Of a DNA stretch of 35,921 bases, positions 9,094 through 18,076 are shown one piece after another. Position numbers and translations under genes: made by a program. Each line of letters begins with the position of its first letter. The stretch's first letter is position 1. The stretch is from an uncultured Bacteroidales bacterium (lineage in GTDB: Bacteria; Bacteroidota; Bacteroidia; Bacteroidales; UBA3824), in NCBI GenBank assembly GCA_946409405.1, contig CAMJWL010000013.1:1-35921 (forward strand), given 5' to 3'. The notes under the pieces are model-generated. The model had not been told where the DNA came from. It saw only the letters and a program-made list of their open reading frames with translations, and made no database searches.

Positions 9094-10194
9094 ATGGGAC
9101 TTCAATGTGGCATTGTAGGACTTCCCAACGTGGGCAAGTCAACGTTATTCAACTGCCTTTCGAGCGCGAAGGCTCAGGCTGCCAACTTTCCTTTTTGCAC
9201 GATAGAACCCAATGTGGGCGTTGTTTCCGTGCCTGACGATCGTCTGATTGCCCTCGAAAAAATCGACCATCCCGCGCAGGTTGTTCCCGCAACGGTGGAG
9301 ATTGTGGACATCGCCGGCCTCGTAAAAGGCGCAAGCAAGGGCGAGGGCCTCGGCAACAAATTTCTCGCAAATATCCGCGAGACCGACGCCATCATCCACG
9401 TTTTGAGGTGTTTTGAGGACGAGAACGTTACGCACGTTGACGGCTCTGTGAATCCCGTGCGCGACAAGGAAATCATCGACGCCGAATTGCAGATTAAGGA
9501 TCTCGAAACCATCGAACAGCGTTACGCCAAGACCGAAAAAATTGCCAAGACCGCCAAGGACAAGGACGCAGCGTTGCTCTTGCAGGTGATGGACAAGATA
9601 AAGCCCGCTCTCGAGCAAGGCAAATCTGCCCGCAGCGTAGATCTCGACGAAAACGAGCAAGCCGCCGCCAAGCAGTTGTTTCTTCTTACAAGCAAGCCCG
9701 TGATGTATGTCTGCAACGTTGACGAGAAGTCGGTATTGACCGGCAACAAGCACGTGGACGCTGTTCGCGAAGCCGTAAAGGATGAGGATGCCGAAATCCT
9801 CGTCATCGCCGCCAAGACCGAGGAGGAAATCGCCGAAATGGAATCCTACGACGACCGCAAGATGTTTCTCGACGACCTCGGTCTCACAGAATCGGGCGTG
9901 GTAAAACTCATTCGCTCGGCGTACAAACTGCTCAACCTCGAAACTTTCTTCACCTCAGGTCCCAAGGAAAGCCGCGCCTGGACATTCCACAAGGGCGCAT
10001 TGGCACCGCAGGCCGCCGGCGTTATCCACTCCGACTTTGAGAAGGGTTTCATCAAGGCAGAGGTCATCAAGATGGACGATTACATCTCCCTCGGCTCAGA
10101 GGCAGCCTGCCGCGACGCCGGCAAAATCCACATCGAAGGCAAGGATTATGTCGTGCAGGACGGCGACATTATGCATTTCAGGTTTAATGTGTAA
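9094..10194 (+). CDS. ychF: Redox-regulated/ribosome-associated ATPase YchF (OLA1 family)
   Basis: The 366-residue protein has the expected family length (363 in E. coli). The P-loop GLPNVGKST is at residues 8-16, the switch II-like DIAGLVKGASKGEGLGNKF follows, and a coiled-coil insert (about 130-200) comes before the C-terminal TGS domain, which ends in VVQDGDIMHFRFNV. YchF hydrolyses ATP rather than GTP, binds ribosomes and is linked to oxidative stress control of translation. It begins 3 nt after the YfhO gene and ends before a strong hairpin terminator. A core housekeeping gene in a typical form. Confidence 0.97.
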   Translation: MGLQCGIVGLPNVGKSTLFNCLSSAKAQAANFPFCTIEPNVGVVSVPDDRLIALEKIDHPAQVVPATVEIVDIAGLVKGASKGEGLGNKFLANIRETDAIIHVLRCFEDENVTHVDGSVNPVRDKEIIDAELQIKDLETIEQRYAKTEKIAKTAKDKDAALLLQVMDKIKPALEQGKSARSVDLDENEQAAAKQLFLLTSKPVMYVCNVDEKSVLTGNKHVDAVREAVKDEDAEILVIAAKTEEEIAEMESYDDRKMFLDDLGLTESGVVKLIRSAYKLLNLETFFTSGPKESRAWTFHKGALAPQAAGVIHSDFEKGFIKAEVIKMDDYISLGSEAACRDAGKIHIEGKDYVVQDGDIMHFRFNV

Positions 10195-10225
10195 GATTTT
10201 GAAACGAAGATTTTTTTTGAACGAA

Positions 10226-10273
10226 AATTACCGAAAATTTCTCTCGATTGGTGGAGAGGGGTTTTCGGTAATT
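10226..10273. terminator. Hairpin terminator after ychF, member of a repeated terminator sequence
   Basis: The left arm AATTACCGAAAATTTCTCTC (10226-10245) pairs with 10254-10273 (three G-T pairs), with an 8-nt loop. The arm and the stretch before it (TTTTTTGAACGAAAATTAC) recur at 15769-15844. It lies between ychF and the convergent pseudogene and may serve both. Confidence 0.7.
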
Positions 10274-10277
10274 TGTT

Positions 10278-11045
10278 TTACAATTTTTCATCCGCCTTCT
10301 CATACTCCACAATATTTCTTTCCTTTTCAGAAAACTTAATTGCGAGTTTCACAATCTTTTTGCCCGAATCGAGATATGCGGCGGCATAACGGCGACGGCG
10401 GATTTGTTTTTTGGCAGATTCCACCGATTGTTCGTATTTCAACTCAATTACATAGATAGATTTGGGCATATAAAGCACCAAATCTGCCTTGCCGAGAGCG
10501 GTCTCTCGGTTGGCAATTACATTTGCACCAAAAGATGTAAGCAATGTGTAGAGAATGGCATGATAATGCTTTTCGTTCATATTGTTGAGCGAAAACGGGA
10601 AATCCTCCAAATAAATTTTCAGATGCTCGATAAATTTGTCGATGTCGTCGTCCTTAGAAAAAACAATGTACGCCTTTTTGAGCGGCGCGGTGTCCTAAAT
10701 CTCGTATGTGTATTGAGCCAAGACCTTTGCTGTTGACGACTTGACCTCCTCATTTGCGGTCTTTGCCTTTGCAAACGAAAGACTGATGACCGGATACTTA
10801 GTCCACTCCTTCTCCAAGCCATCAATCTTCAACCCCTTGAACAAATCCTTATTTCCGCTGAAATATTCCTTCAACGTACTGCACAGCAACGATTTACCGA
10901 ATCTCCTCGGTCGTGAGAGGAAGACATAATCATAGTCGTGCGTCATTTTATAGACCAAATCAGTCTTGTCTATATAGACATACTTGCCATTGATAATCTT
11001 TTCAAACGTCTGTGTGTCAACGGGGTATTTGCGTGGCTGTTCCAT
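10278..11045 (-). pseudogene. Decayed AAA-ATPase_like/PDDEXK_9 gene (internal deletion plus stop)
   Basis: From the ATG at 11045 the frame matches the first 95 or so residues of the protein at 4892, including the P-loop SRPRRFGKSLL. Similarity then ends (KTANEEVKSSTAKV...) and a TAG stop comes at 10697-10695. Past this stop, in the same frame, the sequence resumes as the C-terminal region (DDDIDKFIEHLK, FPFSLNNMNEKHYH, ALGKADLVLYM, YVIELKYE) up to the stop at 10278. About 290 residues in the middle, including Walker B, are missing. The N-terminal 300 bp are roughly 90% identical to the intact copy by eye. A -7 box is kept upstream, so a 116-residue truncated product could still be made. Confidence 0.88.
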
Positions 11046-11064
11046 TGGTATAATTGTTTTGGGA

Positions 11065-11072
11065 CAAAGGTA
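11065..11072 (-). promoter_or_regulatory. -7 box of the decayed ATPase gene
   Basis: On the minus strand TACCTTTG lies 20 nt before the ATG at 11045. No clear -33 box. Confidence 0.45.
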
Positions 11073-11117
11073 AAAATTTTTTCCGCCAAAACTCCATACA
11101 ACAAAAAAAATTTTTTA

Positions 11118-11125
11118 TATATTTG
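11118..11125 (+). promoter_or_regulatory. -7 box of the mannan operon
   Basis: TATATTTG matches TAnnTTTG, 49 nt before the GH26 start at 11175. No clear -33 box, which fits a promoter that needs an activator. Confidence 0.45.
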
Positions 11126-11174
11126 CCCTGATTTATATCCAGTAATATTTTATCCATACAATTTAAAATTTATT

Positions 11175-12185
11175 ATGAGAAATATCCTTTTATCCCTACT
11201 GTTTGTTGCGGTGATGATGAACACTGCCACCGCACAGACACCCGTCAACCCTAACGCCACGCCGGAGGCCAAGGAATTGTTGCGGTTCATCTATGCACAG
11301 AGCGGCAACGGCACGCTCACCGGTCAGCACTCGTACCCTCTGTACAGCGACATCTACATGGAGCGCGTGGAAAATTTCACCGGCTCGCACCCTGTGGTGT
11401 TCGGTCAAGACTTCGGGTACAGCAAGCCTAACTCATTGGACGGCATCAACTTCCGTCAGCGCACCATCGACAACGCCATCAAATGGCACCAGAAGGGCGC
11501 AATCATCACCCTCATGTGGCACGCCGTACCGCCCAACTACAAGGAAAACTACACAATCTGGAAGGGCGAACACGGCATCCAATCCAAACTCACCGACAAG
11601 GAGTGGAAAGACCTCTTCACCGAAGGCACCGAAATCAACAACACCTGGAAGTCGCAGGTGGACGTTATCGCCTTCTATCTCAGACAGTTGCAAGACGAGA
11701 AGATACCTGTTATCTGGCGTCCGTACCACGAGATGAACGGCGATTGGTTTTGGTGGGGTTACAAGGAAGACAACTACAAGAAACTCTACCAAATGCTGTG
11801 GGAACGCCTCACCAACTACCACGGTATCAACAACTTGCTGTGGGTCTTCAACGCCAACGAACTTGGCAGCCCCAACGTAAAGCAGTACGAAGGTTTTTAC
11901 CCCGGCGACAATTACGTTGACATCCTCGCCACCGACATCTACAGCAGCGAGTACAAGGGCAAGGACTACGAAAAACTCCTCAAACTCGGCAACGGCAAGC
12001 CCATCGCGTGGGGCGAGGTCGGCAAACTCCCGACGCCCGACATCATCAAGCAGCAGCCCAAATGGGTTTGGTTCATGTGTTGGAGCGAGTTCCTCGAAAC
12101 CGCCAACGACTGGGACCGCCGCTCAAACCTCTACAACGCCGACAACACTATCACCCTCGAAGAACTCAACGCTAAAAAAAAATGA
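11175..12185 (+). CDS. GH26 endo-beta-1,4-mannanase
   Basis: The 336-residue secreted enzyme has a type I signal peptide (MRNILLSLLFVAVMMNTATA, cleavage near residue 21). The GH26 fold is shown by GNGTLTGQHSYP near the start of the domain, MWHAVPPN, and the two catalytic regions: WRPYHEMNGDWFWWG with acid/base Glu186, and IAWGEVGKLP with nucleophile Glu281. It cuts beta-1,4-mannan, glucomannan or galactomannan, giving mannobiose and longer oligomers. The frame is open upstream to 10938, but that part covers the pseudogene region and the -7 box, so the start with the signal peptide is chosen. The stop overlaps the start of the epimerase gene (ATGA), so translation is probably coupled. Confidence 0.93.
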   Translation: MRNILLSLLFVAVMMNTATAQTPVNPNATPEAKELLRFIYAQSGNGTLTGQHSYPLYSDIYMERVENFTGSHPVVFGQDFGYSKPNSLDGINFRQRTIDNAIKWHQKGAIITLMWHAVPPNYKENYTIWKGEHGIQSKLTDKEWKDLFTEGTEINNTWKSQVDVIAFYLRQLQDEKIPVIWRPYHEMNGDWFWWGYKEDNYKKLYQMLWERLTNYHGINNLLWVFNANELGSPNVKQYEGFYPGDNYVDILATDIYSSEYKGKDYEKLLKLGNGKPIAWGEVGKLPTPDIIKQQPKWVWFMCWSEFLETANDWDRRSNLYNADNTITLEELNAKKK

Positions 12186-13366
12186 ACAAGGAATCTCTAA
12201 TTCAGCAACTTACAGCCGCCCACGCCGACATCATGCGGTTTTGGATTGATAATATGGTGGACCTCGAAAACGGCGGATTCTATGGCGAGATGGATTGCAA
12301 TGGCAATATCAAGAAAGACGCGCAGAAAGGTCTGATTCTCAACGGACGCATCCTCTGGACGTTCTCAAAAGCCGCCAACACTTTTGGTGGCGAGGAATAC
12401 CGCAAGATGGCAGACCGCGCCTTCGATTATCTCTGCAAATACTTCTATGACTCCCAGAACGGCGGATTCTATTGGGCTGTCAACGCCGACGGTACGCCCG
12501 CCGACACCAAGAAACAGGCTTACGCAGAGGGTTTTGCGTTGTACGGACTGTCGGAATATTACATCCTCACCAAAGACCAACGCGCCATCGACCTCGCATA
12601 CGAAACCTACCGCCTCATCGAGAAGCACTTCCGCGACCCTAAGTTTGGCGGATACACCGAGGCTTGCGCCGCCGATTGGGCACCGATTGCCGACCTCCGC
12701 CTTAGCGACAAGGAGGAAAATCTCCCCAAAACGATGAACACGCACCTCCACATTTTGGAGCCGTTCACCAACCTCTACCGCGCCAAGCCGTCGCCCGAAC
12801 TTCGCGAATCTATCGTTCACTGTATCAATGTGTTCAAGGACAAAATCATCGACCCGAAGACAGGACATTTCATCCTCTTTTTCGACATGGACTGGACGCC
12901 GAGCAAGACAATGCACGTGGATTCTTACGGACACGACATCGAGGGCGCATGGCTCATCTACGAGGCAGCGGAAGTGATTGACGACAAGGCTCTTATGGAA
13001 ACATTAAAACCCGTATGCCGCCGCTTGGTTGACATCACTCTTGCAGAAGGTTTTGACGGCGAATCCATCTCCTACGAAATTGTAAACGGCAAACTCGACA
13101 CCGACCGCCATTGGTGGCCGCAGGCTGAAACCCTCGTGGGACTTGCCGACACTTACCGCCTCACCGGCGACCAAAAATTCCTCGACCTTTTATATAAGGT
13201 GTGGAATTTCATCGACGCCCACCTCGTTGACCACAAGAATGGCGAATGGTTTTGGCGCGTCAACAAGGACGGCAAGGCTGTCTATAACGACATGAAGGCG
13301 GGATTTTGGAAGTGCCCCTACCACAATTCACGCGCAATGATTGAAGTAATCCAACGTCTTAAATAA
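12182..13366 (+). CDS. Cellobiose 2-epimerase (AGE superfamily)
   Basis: The 394-residue cytoplasmic protein has no signal peptide and an (alpha/alpha)6-barrel pattern. The residues described as the active site of the Ruminococcus albus enzyme all find matching positions: Arg56 (LNGRILW), His188 (MNTHLHILEPF), His251 and Glu254 (YGHDIEGAWL), Trp312 (RHWWPQAE) and His381 (FWKCPYHNSRA). It converts the reducing-end sugar of beta-1,4-mannobiose to glucose, giving mannosylglucose for a GH130 phosphorylase, and also acts on cellobiose. Its overlap with the mannanase gene fits the mannan pathway known from Bacteroides fragilis. N-acylglucosamine 2-epimerase is the less likely alternative. Confidence 0.9.
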   Translation: MNKESLIQQLTAAHADIMRFWIDNMVDLENGGFYGEMDCNGNIKKDAQKGLILNGRILWTFSKAANTFGGEEYRKMADRAFDYLCKYFYDSQNGGFYWAVNADGTPADTKKQAYAEGFALYGLSEYYILTKDQRAIDLAYETYRLIEKHFRDPKFGGYTEACAADWAPIADLRLSDKEENLPKTMNTHLHILEPFTNLYRAKPSPELRESIVHCINVFKDKIIDPKTGHFILFFDMDWTPSKTMHVDSYGHDIEGAWLIYEAAEVIDDKALMETLKPVCRRLVDITLAEGFDGESISYEIVNGKLDTDRHWWPQAETLVGLADTYRLTGDQKFLDLLYKVWNFIDAHLVDHKNGEWFWRVNKDGKAVYNDMKAGFWKCPYHNSRAMIEVIQRLK

Positions 13367-13371
13367 TCGCA

Positions 13372-14511
13372 ATGATGAAACGGATTTTGATTGTGTTGAT
13401 ATTGATTGCAACCGTATTGGCGGCGTGCGCACCAAGTGTGGAGACACTGCCCGGTGGTAATCCAAACATAGTCTATTTTGGACGCACCGACCGATCCGAC
13501 TCTCTGCACCCCAAGCAGTGGGCGGCGGGCGGATATTTCAATGTCAGGTTCAAGGGCAATTATTGCGTCATCAACATCAGCGACGAATACTATTCTGACC
13601 GCCGTGCCAATATTTTGGAGGTTGCGGTAGATTTGATTAGCGGTACACAGGTGGTAATCACCAAAGATTCCGTTACCAACATCGTCATCGGCAATGCGCC
13701 ACAATCCGTATTGGACACCCTCAAAGGCAATGTCGTAAAGTGTTTTGAGGATTTGCATCCGAATGAGTATGTGGCAACAATTTGCCGCAATACCGAGACC
13801 GCTATGGGCTACACTCAGGTCAATTGGGTGTCCGCGCCCAAAATCCTGCCTTGTCAACCATTCAATGTGTATGGCACAATTGAATTTATCGGCAATTCAA
13901 TCACTTGCGGCGCGGAGGCCGACACCTCATTGATGCCTGGCTCGCAGTACAAATGGGGCGATTGGCACAGGGCTTATTACGGCTATGGTCCCCGGACAGC
14001 GCGAAATCTTGGTTCGGCTTGGTCGTTGGTGTCGGTGTCGGGCATCGGACTTATTCACAGTTGTTGCGATATGGAAGTTACTATGCCTCAGGTATATGAC
14101 AAGTATATTCTCCGCAACAACCAAAAGCCATACAAGCACGAACTCGGCACTTACCTGTTCTGTATTTGCCTTGGTCAAAACGACGGCATACAAGATTCCA
14201 CCGCGTTTTGTGATGCGTATGTCGATTTCGTGAAGAAGGTTGTCGATTTCAATATGAACGGCGATATGGTTACCAATTGGCACGTATTTCTGCTTACAAG
14301 TCCAATGGCAGATGAGCCTCTCCGCGATTGGCAGAAAAAAATGCTTACCTCAATCGAGCAGCGTCTCCAACAAGTCTGGCCCGACAGAATCCACAAATAC
14401 TTCTTCTCTCGGTCGTGGAACTCTGGCGGTGCGTCGCACCCAAGCGTCGAGGAACACGAACAGATTGCTAACGAACTTACTAATTTTATTCAATCCATAC
14501 TTAAAAAATAA
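13372..14511 (+). CDS. CE2-type acetyl esterase, lipoprotein
   Basis: The 379-residue protein has a lipoprotein signal (LAAC, Cys19), so it is probably anchored to a membrane. A beta-rich N-terminal part (about 30-165) comes before an SGNH hydrolase domain with IEFIGNSITCG (nucleophile Ser176), CLGQND (Asn270) and SHPSVEEHEQIA (His356). This order, a jelly roll followed by SGNH, is that of carbohydrate esterase family 2, which removes acetyl groups from mannan or xylan, preferably at O-6. It starts 5 nt after the epimerase gene and ends 9 nt before the alpha-galactosidase, so a role in deacetylating mannan is likely. A second ATG lies 3 nt downstream of the start. Confidence 0.83.
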   Translation: MMKRILIVLILIATVLAACAPSVETLPGGNPNIVYFGRTDRSDSLHPKQWAAGGYFNVRFKGNYCVINISDEYYSDRRANILEVAVDLISGTQVVITKDSVTNIVIGNAPQSVLDTLKGNVVKCFEDLHPNEYVATICRNTETAMGYTQVNWVSAPKILPCQPFNVYGTIEFIGNSITCGAEADTSLMPGSQYKWGDWHRAYYGYGPRTARNLGSAWSLVSVSGIGLIHSCCDMEVTMPQVYDKYILRNNQKPYKHELGTYLFCICLGQNDGIQDSTAFCDAYVDFVKKVVDFNMNGDMVTNWHVFLLTSPMADEPLRDWQKKMLTSIEQRLQQVWPDRIHKYFFSRSWNSGGASHPSVEEHEQIANELTNFIQSILKK

Positions 14512-14520
14512 TATCCAATT

Positions 14521-15762
14521 ATGAGAATGATTAAAAATTTGGCAATTGCCTCCGCCCTTGCCCTCTCCATCCCGGCAACGGCGCAGAAGTTTGAGGGATT
14601 GGCCATGACGCCCCCGATGGGTTGGAACAGTTGGAACACCTTCGCCTGCGACATCAACGAGACTGTTGTAAAGGAGACCGCCGACCTCTTCATCAAACTC
14701 GGCTTGAAGGACGCCGGATACGAGTACATCGTTATCGACGACGGCTGGATGGAGATGGAGCGCGACCCAGAGACGTTGCTCCTCGTTCCCAACAAGCAGA
14801 AATTCCCCAACGGCATCAAGACCGTGGCGGATTATGTTCACTCCAAGGGTCTGAAATTTGGCATTTACAACTGCGCCGGCACCAAGACTTGCGGCGGCTA
14901 CCCTGGCACACGCGGCTATGAGTACCACGACGCAAGGCAGTACGCACAGTGGGGAGTCGATTTTCTGAAATTCGACTGGTGCTACACTGGCTCAGGCAAC
15001 GGCGGATTCAATTATCAGCAGGACGCCCCCGCCTCCTACACCCTGATGCGCGACGCAATCTACGCCGCCGGTCGCCCGATGATTTTCAATATCTGCGAGT
15101 GGGGCGACAACAAGCCGTGGCTGTGGGGCGCAAACGTGGGACACATGTGGCGCATCTCTGGCGACATCGGACATTGCTGGGACTGCGAGATGTCTTTTGG
15201 CACGTGGTCCAAGTTTGGATTGTGGCCCATTATCAATATGCACAAGGACATCCGCAAGTACAGCGGACCCGGTCATTGGAACGACTTCGACATGCTTGAG
15301 GTTGGCAACGGTTTTTCGCCCACCGAAAACCGCACTCACTTTGTGATGTGGTGCATGCTCGCCTCGCCCCTGATGCTTGGCAACGACATCCGCAAGATGG
15401 ACGAGCCTACCCGTCAACTTGTTACCAACAAGGAAGTTATCGCCATCGACCAAGACAAACTCGGCATCCAAGGTTTCCGTTTTATGAATCTTGACGGCTT
15501 CGACATCTGGGTAAAGCCCCTCGACAACAACGAATGGGCTTTTGCCTTCGTCAACATGACGGAACAGAAACGCCACTTGTCTTACGACTGGGCAAAATAC
15601 TACTGCAAGGACGGACTTGTGGACCGCGAAATCCAATGGGGCAAGCAGACCTTCGCCCTCCGCGACCTACTCGCCCACAAGGACGCCGGCGACACTTCCA
15701 AACCGCTCGACAGGGACATTGAGGCACACGACGTGGTGGTGTTTAGGCTGAAAGCGAAATAA
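14521..15762 (+). CDS. GH27 alpha-galactosidase
   Basis: The 413-residue enzyme has a signal peptide ending near ATAQ (residue 22). GH27 signatures are PPMGWNSWNTF (31-41), YIVIDDGWM, FLKFDWCY with nucleophile Asp152, and WRISGDIGHCW with acid/base Asp215. The C-terminal beta-sandwich is short but complete. It removes alpha-1,6-galactose side groups from galactomannan or raffinose-type oligosaccharides by a retaining mechanism. As last gene of the four-gene operon it fits removal of side chains so that GH26 can cut the mannan backbone. A hairpin terminator follows at 15798. Confidence 0.94.
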   Translation: MRMIKNLAIASALALSIPATAQKFEGLAMTPPMGWNSWNTFACDINETVVKETADLFIKLGLKDAGYEYIVIDDGWMEMERDPETLLLVPNKQKFPNGIKTVADYVHSKGLKFGIYNCAGTKTCGGYPGTRGYEYHDARQYAQWGVDFLKFDWCYTGSGNGGFNYQQDAPASYTLMRDAIYAAGRPMIFNICEWGDNKPWLWGANVGHMWRISGDIGHCWDCEMSFGTWSKFGLWPIINMHKDIRKYSGPGHWNDFDMLEVGNGFSPTENRTHFVMWCMLASPLMLGNDIRKMDEPTRQLVTNKEVIAIDQDKLGIQGFRFMNLDGFDIWVKPLDNNEWAFAFVNMTEQKRHLSYDWAKYYCKDGLVDREIQWGKQTFALRDLLAHKDAGDTSKPLDRDIEAHDVVVFRLKAK

Positions 15763-15797
15763 TTTTTTTGAACGAAAATTACAAAGAATTTTAAGAT

Positions 15798-15844
15798 AAT
15801 TACCGAAAATTTCTCCGTGGAACGAGGGGAAATTTTCGGTAATT
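15798..15844 (+). terminator. Hairpin terminator of the mannan operon, same sequence family as the one after ychF
   Basis: AATTACCGAAAATTTCTCC (15798-15816 region) pairs with 15826-15844 (one G-T pair). The arm is the same as at 10226. It is preceded by TTTTTTTGAACGAAAATTAC, also shared. Confidence 0.7.
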
Positions 15845-15916
15845 AATTCGCGATATTAATTAAAACCAGAATATGACTTAAAAACTAAGTCGTGTATTCA
15901 ACAAAATTAACAGACC

Positions 15917-17623
15917 ATGAAAAAGTTTTTTTTATACATTCTGCCGTTTTGCGTGGCGTGGCTGGCTGGCTGTTGGCTGACCAGTTGCGGCGACGACGAC
16001 AACAACAGCTCAACCGAAAACACCGTCCCGCTTAAAGCCGACCCCACGTCGCTTGCATTCGGCAAAGATGGTGGCACGAAGTCCCTTGTCGTAACCTCCG
16101 GCTCGGCTGTAACCGTGCAGACGGACGCCAATTGGCTCATAGCCGTCCAAAAAAGCAACAACCAAAACAATTACTTCTATGACGTAACAGCAGAGCAACA
16201 CGACGGCAACACGGAGCGCACAGCGACCCTCACCTTCCTCGCCGGCAACGAAAAAGCAATTGTAACAGTATCGCAGAGCAACGCCGACGGACAGACAATC
16301 GCCGTATCCGCCGACGGCTCCACATTCGAGGTAAAAGGCATCGGAAACGGTGCTGCAGCAGTATGCGATGCAATGTGGATCATACAAAACGACGGACAAT
16401 TCACCGCCGAGCCCAACAAAACTGACGCCGAACGCACCGGTCTCATTATCCTAAAATATTCCAACGGACCCGACACCGTATATGTAACGCAAGCAGCCGG
16501 AAAGTTTCCGGCAACATCGCTGTCGAGCACCGCAATGGAAATTGCCGAACAGATGTACCCCGCATGGAACCTCGGTAACACCATGGAAGCCACATACGGC
16601 GACGGTGTTGGCTGCGAGACAGGCTGGCAGCCCACCAAGACATCACAGAAAATAATCGATTTTGTAAAAGCGTCGGGATTCCGAGCCGTGCGCATCCCAT
16701 GCTCATGGTACATCCACAGCGATGCCGACAACAACTATAAAATCGACGCCAAATGGATAGCCCGCGTCAAGGAAATCGTTGACTACTGCATCAACGACGG
16801 CCTCTACGTAGAACTCAACGACCACTGGGACAGCGGCTGGATTGAAGTGCTCGGATTCTCGTCGTCAGACAAGTCCTACACCTCCATCGTCGGCAACGAC
16901 GAATACATCAACGGCAAAATAGAAATCCTCAAAAACCTATGGACGCAAATCGCCACCGAATTCAAGGACTACGACCAACACCTGATATTCGCCGGATTGA
17001 ACGAGCCGTTCCAAGAGTACAACCTCTTCCACGACAAGCACCAGACCTTGTCGCCCATCCTCGCCAAATACAATCAAGCATTCGTGGATGCGGTACGCGC
17101 CACAGGCGGCAACAGCGCGCAAAGGGTGCTGGCGGTGCAAGGTCCGTCCACCAACGCTTCGTCCACTGTACAATACATGACCATGCCCACCGACATCGCA
17201 GACCAAAAACTAATGGTAGAAGTACACTACTACGACCCCTACAACTTCACCATCAACTCGGGCGACGGCTACACGCCTCTTTGGAACGACGAAAACTCGG
17301 TGAAGCAAACATTCTCGCAACTCAAAGCCAAATTCTCCGACCACGGTGTGCCGGTAATCATCGGCGAATATGCCGCCAACTGGCGAGAGGTTGCCAACCA
17401 AGACAAGCACAACGCAAGCATAAAGGCATTCTACAAGGCTGTGAGCAAGTGGGGACCCGCCAACGGACTCATCCCATTCGCTTGGGACACCAACCACTGC
17501 CCATCGTCGCGCGGCACCGGCGGCACTGGCGCAATCATTAACCGCGCCAAGTGCGAAATCTACGGCACACACTCTTACAGCGGAATAGTGGAAGGCACGA
17601 ACGCAACTGTATGGATGAAATAA
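15917..17623 (+). CDS. GH5 endo-glucanase-type lipoprotein with BACON-like domains
   Basis: This 568-residue protein has a lipoprotein signal with two possible lipobox cysteines (LAGC at Cys19, LTSC at Cys24). The Asp-rich run after Cys24 resembles the Bacteroidota surface-export signal, so it is probably on the cell surface. Residues about 38-122 form a BACON domain (LAFGKDGGT, ANWLIAV, ATLTF), and 126-195 look like a second one. The GH5 domain follows: YPAWNLGNTMEA, GFRAVRIPCSW, FAGLNEPF with acid/base Glu363, VEVHYYDP, and VIIGEYAA with nucleophile Glu484. The pattern suits subfamily GH5_4 (endoglucanase or xyloglucanase), but the substrate is an inference. It is separated from the mannan operon by a terminator. 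Confidence 0.88.
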   Translation: MKKFFLYILPFCVAWLAGCWLTSCGDDDNNSSTENTVPLKADPTSLAFGKDGGTKSLVVTSGSAVTVQTDANWLIAVQKSNNQNNYFYDVTAEQHDGNTERTATLTFLAGNEKAIVTVSQSNADGQTIAVSADGSTFEVKGIGNGAAAVCDAMWIIQNDGQFTAEPNKTDAERTGLIILKYSNGPDTVYVTQAAGKFPATSLSSTAMEIAEQMYPAWNLGNTMEATYGDGVGCETGWQPTKTSQKIIDFVKASGFRAVRIPCSWYIHSDADNNYKIDAKWIARVKEIVDYCINDGLYVELNDHWDSGWIEVLGFSSSDKSYTSIVGNDEYINGKIEILKNLWTQIATEFKDYDQHLIFAGLNEPFQEYNLFHDKHQTLSPILAKYNQAFVDAVRATGGNSAQRVLAVQGPSTNASSTVQYMTMPTDIADQKLMVEVHYYDPYNFTINSGDGYTPLWNDENSVKQTFSQLKAKFSDHGVPVIIGEYAANWREVANQDKHNASIKAFYKAVSKWGPANGLIPFAWDTNHCPSSRGTGGTGAIINRAKCEIYGTHSYSGIVEGTNATVWMK

Positions 17624-17719
17624 CATAAAAAAAAAATTCGTCCATCACAAAAAAATTTTATAACTTTACCGCCGGGTTTTTCCCTAAACTTAATATTAAC
17701 AATTAAAACGTTATTAGTT

Positions 17720-17965
17720 ATGGATATAGTTATTGCATTGGTAATCGGCTGCTTGTGCGGCTTCCTTGCCGGCAAACTTTTCAGAGGAGGCGGCTACGGT
17801 TTGATTATCAACATCATCCTCGGTCTATTGGGCAGCGTGGTCGGCAAGTTTTTGCTCGGCAAGTTCATCACGTTCAACCCTGATTGGCTCAACGCTATCG
17901 TTACTGGTACGCTCGGCGCGCTAATCATCCTGTTTGTAGCGTCCCTCTTTACAGGCAGGAAGTAG
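17720..17965 (+). CDS. GlsB/YeaQ/YmgE-family small membrane protein
   Basis: The 81-residue protein is nearly all hydrophobic. It has three membrane helices with many glycines: IVIALVIGCLCGFLAGKLF, then GLIINIILGLLGSVVGKFLLG, then LNAIVTGTLGALIILFVASLF, ending in TGRK. This is the transglycosylase-associated (PF04226) family, whose members are linked to general stress response; no enzymatic activity is known. A near-consensus -7 box (TAACTTTA, 17661-17668) lies upstream and a strong terminator follows, so it is monocistronic and its place among glycan genes is probably coincidental. Confidence 0.88.
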   Translation: MDIVIALVIGCLCGFLAGKLFRGGGYGLIINIILGLLGSVVGKFLLGKFITFNPDWLNAIVTGTLGALIILFVASLFTGRK

Positions 17966-17990
17966 TATGCACAAAGACACCAACAAAACA

Positions 17991-18036
17991 AGGGGCAGTC
18001 TAAAAATATTCACGTTTTTTTTGGACTGCCCTTTTT
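17991..18036 (+). terminator. Rho-independent terminator after the GlsB-type gene
   Basis: GGGCAGTCTAAAAA pairs with TTTTTTGGACTGCCC across a short loop, then TTTTT follows (18032-18036). Confidence 0.75.
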
Positions 18037-18076
18037 GTCAGTCAGCAAACACTATTAAAAACATCATACAAACATA

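Noticed and set aside
10938..11174. 79-residue N-terminal extension of the GH26 protein
   Set aside because: It reads through the antisense of the ATPase pseudogene and the -7 box; the signal peptide starts at 11175.
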